Below, in pieces: positions 48,161 through 60,974 of a stretch of 64,000 nt of DNA. The position numbers and the translations under genes are program-made. Source of the DNA: Hypomyces perniciosus (Eukaryota; Ascomycota; Sordariomycetes; Hypocreales; Hypocreaceae); the NCBI GenBank assembly GCA_008477525.1, contig SPDT01000010.1:186001-250000 (forward strand), given 5' to 3'. The stretch's first letter is position 1; each line of letters begins with the position of its first letter. The notes under the pieces were generated by a model. The model did not search any database. It was not told the DNA's origin and saw only the letters and a program-made list of their open reading frames with translations.

Positions 48161-49550
48161 TATGACTGTGGGACACCGACTGGCAGGTGTTGTGTCAATT
48201 GTTAAAGTTGGATAGTGTTGAGAGGTATGTCGGAAGCTCTGTTGTCACAAGTCTGGAGGTAGAAAACTAATGTGGGGCCAGTGATAAGCCTTATCGTAGC
48301 TTAACTTCGACCTGGCTTACCCTAGATGACAACGTCATTGTAGCGTGTGGAGGTTTTGCCGAGAGTTGTCAAAATAGGTCACTTCCAGAGAGTGGGATTC
48401 ATATTAGCTTATTTCTGTTGGCATATTATGGTACCAAGTGAGAGTGTGGTCTTTTGATGTATTGGCATGATGATGTCAGGCCTCTTCATACAGGGTTGGG
48501 ATGCGAACTTCCTGCTAAGGTATCCAACTTTGGCTAGTATACAAAGTATTAACACAATTCAAAAGCCATTCCGTGTTGGCTCCAAAAATACAGATTGCTT
48601 AGACCATCCTGCTTGTAGTTATAGGGGAGGGAATGCGATAATTCTCAGGGCAAGTAAAGGTCAGAACAGAGTAAAGGGCAGACCATCATTGTGAAGAAGG
48701 TCTCAAATCCAATCACCTCGAATGTTCCTGAGATTCCCGTTAACACTTTTTAGTCAAATTCACCAAGAGTTTCTTGTTTAGATGAAGCCATATCTTCGCG
48801 GTTACATATATTACAATAACCTACAGCGCTGAGTCGTCCTGATACCTTGTAGGATTTGGTGGTCAAACAAAGATTAACACTACTGCTGGCTCAATACCCC
48901 CCCCCTTGTTATCAATTACCAGCTTGAAAGTCTAAATTTTGAATATATCTTACGAAAAATGACCGGATATCTAGAGTAGCTTGAAATTCTTGTTGTTTCT
49001 TAGGTGTCCATAGATCAAGTAATTACCCAGTGCTTAGTAGGTCTCATCAAGGCACTTGGATATGCCCACGACATATAGTATCAGGAAAAGCCACCAATAG
49101 TATTATTAAAAAAAGTGAATAGTCAAGAGTTTGCACAATATCACAACAGTAGTAGAACATTTTAGATATATATTAGCTTCAAATGAGAGGCTGACGTTGC
49201 AAGTGCATACCATTTGAGTGAAATGGTACTCCGTACAGAGTACTTGATAAGTAAACAATGCGGAGCCAAACCCCCTCACCATACGTCAGAAATCCATGAA
49301 TCATCCTTTCATACTCCATACATTACTACTTATTCATCGTCACTACGATCATCTTGTGGGCGACATTTTTCTCTCCCTGGTCAGACGAAGGAAAAACAAA
49401 CGCCATCGGTCCAGCGCCAACAAGCCACTCTTGTCAGGTTTTTAACACGCAATTACCGAATGTTTGATTGACATCCCGCTGACTCGTGGAAAAAGCACAT
49501 CTGCCCGCAGTGGAGTCTCGATCTACTCACAGAGTGCGATTTGAACTCGT
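48161..49550. other. AT-rich intergenic region
   Basis: 1.4 kb. A C9 run lies at about 48897-48905. TACTCCGTA lies at 49227-49235. From about 48700 to 49200 base composition is clearly more AT-rich than around genes. No gene seen. Confidence 0.5.
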
Positions 49551-50787
49551 ATGAAAGAGCCTACGAGTATGGGCCAACGAACAGTCCTTGTCACCGGCGC
49601 CACCGGACTTCTGGGCCGGGAGGTTGCGGCCGCCTTTCGACTCCGTGGGTGGACAGTCAAGGGGACGGGATATTCACGAGCAGACGGCGTCGACATCCTC
49701 AAGGCAGACTTGGGGAGTGCAGACGACGTGGCCAAGGTATTAGACGAAATAAGGTGCGAAATACGCCCCAATTCAGGCCTCGCGACTGAAAGTGACGAGA
49801 TTCATGTGTATTAAACGCTCTTACTGAAACTCAATGCGAGTAGACCCCAGGCTGTGGTTCATTGTATGGCCTCATTGCCCCCTTGCTGTATGAAACGCTT
49901 AACATGCAGGCACAAATCGCTGATGCTATCCCGACTCCCCAGGCGCGGCGCAGCGGTTCCCAGACAAGGTGGACAAAGACCCCGAAGGGGCCAGAGCGCT
50001 CAACATCGCGGCTAGCGGGTCTCTCGCTGGCCTCGCAGCGGCCCGGGATATTTTTATGATTTACATCTCCACCGACTACGTCTTTTCTGGGAGACCGGGT
50101 GATGCCCCTTATGAGGCCGATGCTCCGCCAGGCCCGACTAACCTATATGGCCAAACTAAGCTGGATGGTGAGAAGGTTGTCTTGGATGAGTATGCCAAAG
50201 CCGGTAAAGATGGACTCGGATTGATTCTTCGAGTTCCGGTTCTCTATGGTCATGCGGAGACGCCCGCTGAGAGCGCCGTCAACATACTCATGGACAGCGT
50301 CTGGAAGGCCCAGACGGAGGGAACAAAAATCAAGATGGATCATTGGGCCCTCCGTTATCCCACCAACACGGAAGACGTAGGACGGGTGTGCCACGGTATG
50401 TTTTGTCTCAGAGAAACCAGGTTCTGCCTGCTTCCCCTTTTCGGGGTCTACGCACCCATGCTAATAACCCTATGTACGACCGTTTCAATAGATGTGGCGA
50501 CCAAGTATCTAGATTCCGGTGACCGCCAGGGCTTGCCCCGGACGGTCCAGTTTTCCAGCGAGGACAAGATGACCAAGTACGAGATCTGCCAATTATTTGG
50601 TGAGATCATGGGTCTGTCAACCGCCAACATTGAAGCCAATGCGGAAGGAAATGATCCCAACGCCAGTGTGCAGCGGCCGTACGACTGCCATCTGAGCACC
50701 AGGGAGCTCAGGAACCTCGGCATCGACGTTTCGACATCTGAATTCACTGGCTGGTGGCGTCGCGAGGTTCGTGCTTTTCGAAAGTAA
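49551..50787 (+). CDS. NAD(P)-dependent RmlD/MAT2B-like short-chain reductase
   Basis: Four exons, 49551-49753, 49844-49863, 49943-50395 and 50492-50787, encode 323 aa. A second ATG at 49569 (MGQRTVL) suits the family as well and would give 317 aa. Exon 2 is only 20 bases. The Rossmann motif is TVLVTGATGLLGREV, then ISTDYVFSG and the catalytic YGQTKLDGE (Tyr-x3-Lys). This is the extended SDR fold shared by bacterial dTDP-4-dehydrorhamnose reductase (RmlD) and the regulatory beta subunit of methionine adenosyltransferase (MAT2B). Fungal members are usually annotated as either. Keeping Tyr and Lys suggests that enzyme activity is possible. The substrate is unknown. Confidence 0.82.
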
Positions 50788-52404
50788 CGAGTCACTGATA
50801 ATGTCTTGATTGGATGAATTTGATATCTTGCCTCTCTTCTCTTCGTATCCCATATTGCTCACAAAGCGCGACGGGCGCGTCCTTGTACAATTAGTTGTTT
50901 ATATGTTGACATTGGCACATTCTTTCATGTAAGACATACTGAATACCACATCATTGACACAACACAGTCCGTGGTCGGCATGTATGTAAATGCACAACCG
51001 CCCCATAGGAGTACACAGTCTGTAAGGAGGCGAAAGAGGCGCAGGCCGAAATAAGAAATACTACGGAGTAGCACTACTAGTATTAAATAATCTGGACCCC
51101 GGAAGCGAGACGGTGGTTCGTGGGGATCCGTCGTGACAACGGGGCCGGAGATTGTCACGACCGCCAATGGCTTGTCTTACCATAAAATTAGAACAGTTGG
51201 ATAATTATAATCGATGATAACTCTATACTAGCACTGCTACTCGTATTAGTACGGAGCACTCAGATCACAAATCCTGCCACGGAGTGGTTGTTTGTATTGT
51301 TGCACTGTTAGCACAAGTCAACCACAACGGCGCTGGATACCAATGTAAAAAAAAGGGGCATGACTAGATGTTCGACTAGTGTACTCTATTCTTGTCCAAC
51401 TCGCGATTCATCAATGGGACAGGCTTGGATTTGCATCTCCCTTGCATCGTTGAATTCCTGCCCCGGACTGTGGATAGACAGAAGCCATGAGACATACCGC
51501 ATGTGTTTACTCGTATGAATGAATCCTTGCCATTTATCATGGCCATGCATTAAGCGCCAGGATCGGTGCAACAGTTCCGGTGTGCTCGTTTATGAGAGAA
51601 GCGAAGGCAGCATTAAACTTGTGATCCATGCTTTTTCTGTTCAGAACATGTCAAATTGGGGACCCGCTTGGCGGCAAAGCAAATAACAGCACAACCACGT
51701 CGTCCCCGAAAAGAGGTCGGATTGCAAGACATGGGAACGGGGATCATGGCGCGGCAGACGGTGGGGACGTTTTGAGACCTCGGACGCGATCAAAACTGGT
51801 GAACAACATCAAGGCTAAACAAGGAGAGAGCCACGACACGCAAGAAACTCGGTCCGTGGCTCTCGAGATTTCTTGTTTCTCTCCCTCTTTCTATGACTTT
51901 TTTCCCTTCCTAAATTCTCTCTTCTCGCATGGTCTCCGAAGTACCTGTTCCCGCTTGGCGTCATTCGTCCTTCGAGCCCTCAACTCCTAGAGGGACATAT
52001 CATATGAGTGATTGTGTGTGGTCGGCGTGTTGAAGTCGACAACTCCCATCTACGCCAACATCGAGGCAGCTTTGTGGAAAAGCCAAACGACGCAATATTG
52101 ATTGGTTGCGTGTCAATATACGAGTGCCCATCACAAGCCACGGACTTCGATACGAAACTTTGGTCTCGTTGAACGAATCGATCCTCTCAGCGCAGTACTC
52201 GTAAAGGAGACAAGAGTGGAGGTTGAGTGTGATACTATTTTGGAGTGCAACACGATCTTCGCCCTGGTCACAGCACTTATTACTGGCGCAAGAACTCCTG
52301 CCGTTCTGCAGTTCTAGGCTCTAGCTATCTATTAGCTGCAGCCCTGCTGATATCGCCTTAAGGCTTACTGTGACAGCGCATCAAAAGCGGACGCTACAGC
52401 GACA
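50788..52404. other. Intergenic region, no gene seen
   Basis: 1.6 kb. TACGGAGTA lies at 51062-51070, with a near match (TACGGAGCA) around 51250. CT-rich sequence at about 51870-51930 may mark the leader of the next gene. Small frames at 51628-51990 show no recognisable features. Confidence 0.45.
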
Positions 52405-55036
52405 ATGGCGTCCGCAGGACCACCATCACCCCTCCTAGCGCCCCCCGAACCGCCCCCACCAAAGACGTCTCGAATTCGCGGTCTCCGAGGGAAAAGCGTA
52501 TCCTCTCGTTTCAACCTCTTTCGCGACGCGGACTGTGAGGAGTCGCCTGCGCCAAGGGTTCGATCCAAGAGTGTCGCGGGTATTCGGAATTCCTCGGCAT
52601 CACTGTCATTACCACCACCATCTCCAGACGTCCCGCCTATACCAAATTTCGTGCTTAGCGCCAAGCCTAGGAACGACTCCAGCCCCTCGCTTCTTGAAAG
52701 AAGGGCGTTCGACGATCTCAAGCCGCCCCCATCGCCTAGTGCCCAATCGTTCATCTCCGTGACGTCTTCAGTTCTGTCTAGAACGGAGAGGGAAATCGAC
52801 GACCTTGCAGCTCAATTGGATCTTGAGGTTGAGGAAGCCAAGATCCACAAGGCAGAGCAGATTCGACGAAAGGAAGAGGAAGAGGCCGCTCGTTATGCAG
52901 AGGAAGTCGAACGCCTGGAAGCAGAAACAGATCGCATTCTCGCAGAGCAGCGCAAATTAGACCTCGCACGACTCCAGGCACAGCTTTCGACGCCGCCACC
53001 AAGAACTAAAAGGGCAATCCTCGACAAGCTCACCTTATTCTCCAGGAGCAAGAAAACATCCACTACACCATACCAACCACCCGGGACTCCAAGTACCATA
53101 GCGCCGACCATCTTCACGCCTACTTTGAGCCGCTGCAGCAGCAGTGAAGGATCGCCGCCTCCAGAAAGGATGAGTTTCATTGAGCCAGGACCCAAGAGTG
53201 ATGCGCCTCTCTCCGCCATCAACGGAGGGGAACGGGTAAGTGGCCTTGTATATCCAGCACTGTCTATTCGATTGCTAATTTCGGTCGCAGCGCGTCACTG
53301 TCAGATGTCTCTCCTCGACCATCCATTTAGAAATCACAACCGACACTACGCCCATCGATATCCTGAGGCTCACGGCAAGTATGACGAGTCACGATATCGA
53401 ATTTGATACATGTGTCGTCATTGAATGCTACATCGTGCTTGGCTTGGAGCGACGAATAAGACGATATGAGCATATCCGAGATGTAATGAATTCCTGGGAT
53501 CGTGACCAAGAGAACTCGCTTCTCATCATGTCCTGTGATCCAACAGAGAACAACCAAGACCTTGAAATCTCGTCTGTCCAACGAACAGACGACCCTATGT
53601 CAGGCTTTACTGTTCAGTTGTACCACTCTGCTCGCCCAGGGAAGTGGAGCAAACGCTTTGTGACCTTGCTTAGTACTGGCCAGATGTTTGCCTCCAAACG
53701 GGCCGACTCGCAAGTTTCAGACAAGGATAGCACTTCGTTGTGCCATTTGTCCGACTTTGATATCTACAAGCCCAAGGAGAGCGAGGCTAGGCGCCATCTT
53801 AAGGCACCGAAGAGATTCTGCTATGCTATCAAGAGCCAGCAGAAGACCGTCGTATTTCCCAACGGCGAGAACTTTGTTCATTTCTTCTGCACAGACGATG
53901 ACGGACTGGCGGAACGATTCTTTGAAATGGTCCACGCTTGGCGCAGTTGGTACCTCGTGAATAGACAAGTGAATCTGCGAACGAGAGAGAAACCTCCTCG
54001 GCTGAACTTTGAACTGGAGGCTTCTCCCAAGTCAGTGGTTCCCATCAAAGAAAACCTAAAAGTCCCTGGCAAGGGGTTGGCTATCTCGGCAGGCTCGTTC
54101 ATGGATGAGAGTGATTTTACAAAGGCCATCGAGGAGTCAACCAGGAAGCTGGCCCTCGAAGCTCAGCGAAACAAGGGGGCGGCGAGTCGAAGAAAAGCTT
54201 CCGTGGCATCAGTTGCCCCAACTGTGAAGAGCGAGCGCGAGTTCGCCCCGGATGGCCTGTTGGGCAACGCCTACGACAAGCGCAAGGAAGAGGTCGAAGC
54301 TGCGACCGATGCTAATGCGACAAAAGATGAGAAGGCAGATGGTCCATTCACAGAGGGTCCCTCTCTTCTGAACAGCATTGGTGTTTCTACGCCGGAAGTA
54401 CCTGAGCAGCCTGAACCCGAGCCCAAGTCCTGGTTCCCGTCTGCCGCAGAGCACAGTGCACGTGTCAGAACCGAGCCAGTTCATGTGCAACGACCCGTGA
54501 CGGCTGATTCGGGCGCTCAGCCTGGCCGCAAGGGACCGCCCCCACCGCTGTTGAACTTCAACAACTTCCCAGAGCCACCCCGTTCTCGCGACGGGCAACG
54601 TCCTGGCTCTAGACCTGGGTCAAAACAGGGACACGGTTTGCGTCCTCCCCCAGGCTCACCACTCATCAACTACGCCACTGGCGGATCTGCTGGAGCCAGA
54701 CTCGGCCCGCCTCCTGGCCACGTTCCGCCGCCACCACCGAGTAATCGCGGCCGAAGCCGTTCAACAGCCGGTCCTAGCAGCCGCCGCTTCCCGCCAGCGG
54801 ATGACCTTCCTCCTGTTCCCCCAATGTCCCCAGTGACGCCTATGTCGCCCATGTCTCCGAGGTCGCCTCGGACACCTGGCCCCCCTGGCCCCAGGCCTAA
54901 CCAGAGGATGCCTCCTCCTCCTCACCACGCTTCTCCCCGGCCGCGAGACCCACGTCACCAAGAGCGTCCGCGCGATCGTTCACATGAGCGCCCTCAGGAG
55001 CGCCGCCAAGAGCCTTTGGTTAACCACGCACGATAA
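52405..55036 (+). CDS. RA-PH tandem-domain adaptor (MRL/RIAM-like)
   Basis: Two exons, 52405-53235 and 53291-55036, encode 858 aa. The N-terminal third is disordered with Pro runs, then a coiled coil at about residues 130-205 (EREIDDLAAQLDLEVEEAK). A Ras-association domain follows at about 278-370 (RVTVRCLSSTIHLEITT, DTTPIDILRLTA). A PH domain lies at about 382-500 (SGFTVQLYHSARPGKWSKRF to MVHAWRSWYLVN). The C-terminal 300 residues are Pro- and Arg-rich. This coiled coil-RA-PH-Pro order is that of animal MRL proteins (Mig10, RIAM, lamellipodin), which link Ras-family GTPases to actin. Role at the hyphal tip is my inference from domain order. Confidence 0.83.
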
Positions 55037-55977
55037 ACTAGAGATATATGTGATGTTACATGTCATCTTTTTCTTTTCTGTCACGAGACCCTGATACAAA
55101 GGCGTGGGTTTGATTTTAACTATTCCATGCTATTGTAGTTGACTTTTTTCATTTCTTGGATCGATGAAATGAGGGCACAAAGCTTTTTTTTGGGTCATAA
55201 TGTGTTGTTTGTTGTCTACTTACCAAGTTTCTTGGGATGAATGTCACTGGTTGGCATAACGTGGTTTGGGGATTGGGAACTGGCATTGGAAATCTGCCAG
55301 GGGCAGTGGCTCATCATAGCTGACAAAAATATCACCAACACGGTGTTATGTGACTAGTATAAAGAATTGAATTGAAGGTTAATCGGGCTATCTCTCTGGA
55401 AGACCATTTACATGACGTAGTACTTGAGAATCGTTTGAAGACAAGATGCTGAGATAATTCATGCTGTTTGCAACTCAACAAGGTCTATGTGCCTGTCCCC
55501 TTGAAGAGAACATTCTCATGATCCATAAGAGGCGTCTTCACCCATGTGCCGTTGCTCGGTAGCTGAAGTCTCCATTCAAGACACTAAGATAGAGAGCTCT
55601 CGATACACCACCCATCGACAGAGACGGGCGCTTTCCATCTACTATTCCCGCATGTCATTGCACTGCCGCGGCCGCTGTGTTTCCGCATGACAGATATGTG
55701 CCCGTAGAGGCACGTTGGCTACCAATCACCATTATGCTGTCACCCAATCACACAACTAAGATTATATTAGCCAACAGACCAAACATGACAGGTCTATAGT
55801 TATGCTATATTGCTAGACCCCGACGGTTGCATTTTGTGGCTGTGAAGGTGCAGAACGTATCTATATTGTATTGTAAAATGTCTTAATCTGACTGGGCCAA
55901 CTTTTCATGACGCTGTATCATTACCACCACATGTCGCTCTATAATCGCTGTCTATCTATGTGTAGGAAACAGGTGCT
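55037..55977. other. Convergent 3' intergenic region
   Basis: About 940 bases between two stop codons, longer than most convergent gaps here. AT-rich patches and a T-run (55182-55190) but no frame or known element. Confidence 0.5.
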
Positions 55978-57107
55978 TTACTTGCTTCGCCTGTAAATCT
56001 TGGCCAGGAACGCCTGGAAAACTTCCTTCTTAAGACCCTCGCTCTCATCGAGCTGGTCAATCATGGCGCGGATCTCACCAGCGCGCTTCTCCTCAAACTC
56101 CTCGTAGCGCTGCTTGAGCTTCAGGTCATCGTAGAGCTTCTTGATGAACTGCTCCTTGGCGTCATCCTTGCGGCCGTAGTTGTCCTCGAGGATCTGGCGC
56201 TGCTCAGGGGTGGCGATTTGGAGGGCCTGGTTGACGAGCCAGGAGCACTTGTTGTCCTTGATGTCGGTGCCGATCTTGCCGATGTGCTCGGGCAGGCCGA
56301 AGTTGTCGAGGTAGTCGTCCTGGATCTGGAAATACTCGCCGAGGGGGATGAGGATATCTTTGGCCTGCTTGAGGTTCTTGGGGGTGGCGATGTTGAGCTG
56401 GTAGAGGGCCAGGGCAACGGGGAGGTAGAATGAGTAGAAGGCGGTCTTATAGATGACAATGAACTTGTACTTGTCCATGGAGAAGTTGCCGAGGTTGACC
56501 TCGTCCTCGGGGGCGGTAAGCAGGTCACAGAGCTGGCCGAGCTCGGTCTGATAGGTGGTCTCTTGGAAGAGCTCGACGAGGTCGATGTAGCAGGGGTGGC
56601 TGCGGAAGAACTTCTTGAGGAGGGTGTAGATGCTGGCCTCGAGGAGGAAGCTATCGTTGATGGCGATCATGCCGACGCCCCCTTGGCGGTACCAGCAGGG
56701 CTGACCACGGCGGGTGATGCTGCTGTCCATGATGTCGTCAGAGACGAGGAAGAATGCCTGGAGAAGCTCCGTCATCCAGCCGAGGGTGGCAGCCTGGAAG
56801 TATTGCTCTTCGGACAAAGGGGCGCCCTTAATGATGGAGACAGAGTCGGGGACGGACATGCCGCGGTTGCATTTTCCGCCCAGAGTGTTGGTCTGGAGAT
56901 TCTATAAACAAGAAGATAAGATGTTAGCACATGAACATCTGATGTGATATCTCATGAACGGTACATGTCTGCGGCTGAGAGGCTTACCTTTCTGAACCAT
57001 TCCAGCTCCTTCTCAGGCAAGTTGTAGGACCTGGCATGGTCGAGAATCGCCTCCTCAAGCTTGGGGAAAACGGACTCGAACTCCTTGAGCGTTGTCTTCT
57101 GAGCCAT
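55978..57107 (-). CDS. ERG20: Farnesyl diphosphate synthase
   Basis: Makes farnesyl diphosphate from isopentenyl and dimethylallyl/geranyl diphosphate in the mevalonate pathway, feeding ergosterol, dolichol, haem A and protein prenylation. Two exons on the minus strand, 57107-56988 and 56901-55978, encode 347 aa. The first aspartate-rich motif is D95-D96-I-M-D99 and the second D235-D236-Y-L-D239. F90 and F91 before the first motif set the C15 product length. GGKCNRG (48-54) binds the pyrophosphate. [13 protein letters not shown] and the C-terminal Arg/Ser/Lys tail (YRRSK) are typical. The gene is divergent from APC8. No terpene cyclase or P450 stands nearby, so it looks like the primary-metabolism copy. 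Confidence 0.96.
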
Positions 57108-57768
57108 GGTGACGGTGATGGTTATTACGGAAGAGACGAAGCTCAATTGAGGTGAAGGCGAGAGGTTTGGGTATAATTGGGGTTGAAGAGGAGACGATCT
57201 CGCGGGTCCAACTTTGGGCGGTGGACCGCAGCTATTATATTCGGGCGGCTTTACTTCGTAGACCCCTCTATATGCCGCGAAATGGAATGGCGGAGAACAA
57301 TAGCCCCTCGTTAACCTCTTTGTGGTAAGCGGGCGGTGAGGGCGATGCCACACTGGCTCAGGGTCCCCACTGTTTAGTATCTCAATGGTATCTTCCCGCC
57401 TGAAGAAGGTGAAGAAAGACATTAGAGCTACACTTCCGGTGCCTGAAATTAGTGACCCGCCGCCGTACACCACAAATATGGCACTGTATTGCTGTGGTGT
57501 CGTAATACGAGTACGAGGGAGCTCCAGCTCTCGGAAGTGCGTTACGATCACGATCGCGACTTCGGCTTATAGCTTGCGACACCTACATACGGATCGCCAT
57601 CCACTCGACGATAGTTGTGCCAAAGGCTATTGGTGACTGAGTGAGGGATCCTTGCGACTGTTGTGACGCCAATGCTGGGCATTTGCGACAACAGCCTCGC
57701 CCGCTAGCTGTAATTTTTGTTTACTTTTGACGACCACCACCGCACACCATTTGATACGACTGCCCAGC
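57108..57768. other. Divergent promoter of FPP synthase and APC8
   Basis: 661 bases with no gene. CGGGCGG-like elements appear twice (about 57242 and 57329). No obvious TATA box for APC8. Confidence 0.45.
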
Positions 57769-59950
57769 ATGACGTTGAGCTCGCACGAAATTGCGCAGCT
57801 CAGAGTGGCTTTGCAAGATGCAGTAGTGAGATGCTCTGAGCGATGTCTTTACCAATCAGCCAAATGGTTGGCGAGCCCTCACTGCAATACACTGCTGAGA
57901 GGACGCGAATGCTGATCTAGTTCCCAAGGGCAGCCGAACTCCTCAATGCACTCCCCGAAACCGAAGACGTCGAAGAGGATACCAGTAATGCCGAGAACAG
58001 ACACACGTCGCCCATCTTTCAGCCCAACCAGGATGCTGATGAGGCAGCACTTGAGGCAAAGGAGCTGAGCAGGTATCTCCTCGCCAAGTCCCTGTTCGAT
58101 TGCAAGGAATACGACCGCTGCGCTGCTGTCTTCCTCCCGGACTCCCTCCTCTCCACAGTTCTCGACTCGCGCATCGAAAAGGTATCTTCGGGCAACAAAG
58201 GGAAGGGCAAGGCTTCGGACACTTCCGGGTCGAGTGCTGTTCCACTCCCGAAATTAAGCCAAAAGAGTCTCTTCTTGGCGCTGTATGCCAAGTTCATGTC
58301 GGGAGAGAAACGTAAGAATGAAGATTCTGAGATGGTCATGGGTCCTCATGACCTGGGCACCGTTGTCAACAAGCAGTTGTTGGTGATAGGCCGTTTCTTG
58401 GCTGCCTGGTTTGATGAGAGGACCACAGATGATGACGAGGTACTTGGGAGCCAAGGCTGGCTAGAGTACTTGTAAGTCATCTGGATCGGCCAACCTGCCA
58501 GAATCATCCCATACTGACGGCTTTATCAAGGTATGGCATGGTGTTAGCCAAGGAGAAGAACGATGAGAGGGCCTTGGAGTTCCTCATCCGAAGTGTTCAC
58601 AAATATCCCATGAACTGGGGTTGCTGGCTAGAGATGACCTCTCTGATATCGCGAGTCGAAGATGTAAGTCCTCGCATATGATGTGGAGAAGTAGACTTGC
58701 TAACTGTTACGCAGTTGAATCGAATATGTCGGCATTGCCCTCAAAACATTGTCTCTTACATGTTTCATCTCCATACGTCTTTAGAGCTATACCAGCAGTC
58801 ACCTGGGCTCGCGAACTCCCTCGACCAGCTCCTCTCTATTTTCCCAACATCATCCTTTCTCCTCACCTGCAATGCTTTGCTTGCTTACCATGCCAAGGAC
58901 TTAATGGCTGCCGAACAGCACTTCAGTCGGTTGCTGTCGATTCATCCTCACAGGCTCGATTCCCTGGACCATTACTCCAACATACTATACGTCTTGAATC
59001 TGCGGCCGAAGCTGGCCTTCCTTGCGCATTTGTGTTCAAGCGTGGACAAGTTCCGTCCCGAGTCTTGCGTGGTGATAGGGAATTACTATTCACTCCTGTC
59101 AATGCATGAAAAGGCTGTTGGGTATTTCCGCCGAGCATTGACACTCGACAGATCGTGTCTCTCGGCTTGGACGTTGATGGGCCATGAATATGTGGAGCTG
59201 AAGAATACTCATGCTGCTATCGAGTCGTATCGACGGGCTGTCGACGTCAACAGGCGTGATTACCGTGCTTGGTATGGTCTCGGCCAAACGTATGAGATGC
59301 TAGAAATGCACACGTACTCTCTGTGGTACTACAAGAAAGCGGCAGGCTTGCGCCCATGGGATGGAAAGATGTGGATGGCCGTAGGGTCTTGTCTACAGAA
59401 GATGGGCAGGGAACGAGATGGTATCAAGGCACTCAAGCGCGCTCTTCTTGCAGATGCATATTACGATGTCGGGAGCAGTTTCGGCAGCGGAGGGGATCTA
59501 CTAGGCGCCCGTGGTGCCACTGGGCACATGGATCCTGAGATCCTCTTACAGATCGCGACCATGTATGATCAGCTTGATGAAGAGGAGGAGTCGAAAGCCT
59601 ATATGGAATTGTGTGTAGCGCAGGAAGACGGCGGCGTGGCTGCTGCCGGGAACCTCGGCGAGCCTGTCAAGGTTCATAATGATTCACCAGGGGGCTCAGA
59701 AGACTATGCGGCGGCACGCGATGATAACAATGCCGAGGGAGGTGCCGAAGGCACTGGCGTGACGGCTGCGACCAGCAAAGCACGAATGTGGCTTGCCAAG
59801 TTTGCCATGCGCACAGCGGATTATTCCACAGCGAACCGACTGGCGACTGAGCTCTGTCAAGATGGGGTTGAAGTTGAAGAAGCTAAGGCTTTGGTCCGAG
59901 AGGTGAGGGCGAGGCTCGAATCTTCTGGAATGATGGGAGCCGCAGGTTAG
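57769..59950 (+). CDS. CDC23: Anaphase-promoting complex subunit 8 (Cdc23)
   Basis: TPR scaffold subunit of the APC/C ubiquitin ligase, which drives anaphase and mitotic exit. Four exons, 57769-57866, 57929-58471, 58531-58663 and 58715-59950, encode 669 aa in continuous phase. The first donor is GTTGGC, unusual but supported by phase and by a GCTGAT branch site. The APC8 N-terminal domain (CLYQSAKWAAELLNAL, ELSRYLLAKSLFDCKEYDRC) precedes a series of TPRs from about residue 200 to 520. Diagnostic stretches are SRLLSIHPHRLDSLDHYSN, ESCVVIGNYYSL and RDYRAWYGLGQTYEMLEM. A low-complexity Gly/Asp insert lies near residue 600, before the last helices. Confidence 0.95.
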
Positions 59951-60367
59951 GGACTGTGGCGGACAACTGCGAGTACTAGGCGATGAGAGGCAGCTTCTAC
60001 AAAGCAGCTATGACTTCTAATAAGGCGGTTCACGACGCTCATGACGTTTACATTATACGCGATAATACCAGAACAGGATCGCTCACAATGACTTCTTTTC
60101 TTCACGTTTGCGAGGTTTGATTCTTTCAACAGAAATGAGCGTGTTTTCCTAATTTGTCTAAATATTCCCCAAACCAAAAGCCCCTTTTCCATTACCCCTT
60201 CTCCAGTTCCAGGTACATGTGAATATCCCTCATATGCGAATATCCCTCAAGGTTAAGGAGAGTCGTGAATGATGCAAGTACAGATACAGAGATTAAACCG
60301 CGGCGAGTTCTCGCTGGCGGTGACTTTTTGACGCCTGATTATGTCATAACGGTGTGTTCCTCGTGGC
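59951..60367. other. Convergent 3' intergenic region
   Basis: 417 bases between the stops of APC8 and the Sed1-like gene. A short direct repeat (GAATATCCCTCA, twice near 60221-60250) is the only pattern noticed. Confidence 0.5.
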
Positions 60368-60974
60368 TTACATGACCAGAGCAGCAACACCGGCGAGGAC
60401 CAGAGCGCCGAAGCCAGCCTTGGCCTTGTCTGCAGCGGCAGTGGGGACGACCACCGGGGTGGTTCTGCCTGCGGGAGGAGGCGAGACAGGGGTGCCGGCC
60501 GGAGGTGGAGAGGGAGGAGTACCTGCGGGAGGAGGAGGAGGAGGAGGAGTGCCAGCCGGGGGAGGAGCAGGAGGATAGGTGTTGGCCGGAGGAGGTGGTG
60601 GTGGCAACTTGGTGGGACGAGGATGAGGAGGAGGATTGGGATGCGTGAACGTGCAAGGGCAGTCTGATATATCCCGTCAGTAGAGCGTCTTTTGGGCTGT
60701 TCCGTCATGAATAACTCACTCGTGATGGTCAAGGTAGTGGGCTTGGTGACCGTGTAAGTGATATTGCCAATAGGGATGGTAGTCGGCTCCTATGCATCGG
60801 TTAGTATGAAGCTTTTCGTATTATCTGCATGACAGTGAGTTTGCGGCTTACAGGGCAGTAGGTCGTATAGTGAGTGGTGATGACCGTGGTGTGCTTGGTG
60901 GTATGATTGCCAGCCCAAGCATGCGCCGAGGAGACGAGCGCCGCAGAGGACGCCACGATGTAAGAGAATCGCAT
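60368..60974 (-). CDS. Sed1-like GPI-anchored cell-wall protein
   Basis: Three exons on the minus strand, 60974-60852, 60789-60720 and 60663-60368, give 162 aa. Features in order: signal peptide MRFSYIVASSAALVSSAHA; one unit of the Sed1/Spi1 wall-protein motif, TTYCPEPTTIPIG then TYTVTKPTTLTITNCPCT, assembled across both introns; a Pro-rich spacer with imperfect PPPAGTP repeats; and a hydrophobic GPI signal (AGFGALVLAGVAALVM). In yeast, Sed1 is a structural mannoprotein induced in stationary phase and stress. The paired Cys in CP...CPC likely form disulfides. The two introns cut the motif on either side, so unspliced frames hide it. Confidence 0.83.

Noticed and set aside
55978..57107. Possible terpene cluster around the FPP synthase
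   Set aside because: Neighbours are an RA-PH adaptor and APC8. No cyclase, P450 or transporter is present.
57867..57928. Frameshift or truncation in APC8 exon 1
   Set aside because: The stop in the unspliced frame is removed by a 62-base intron that keeps phase and restores the conserved CLYQSAKWAAELL.
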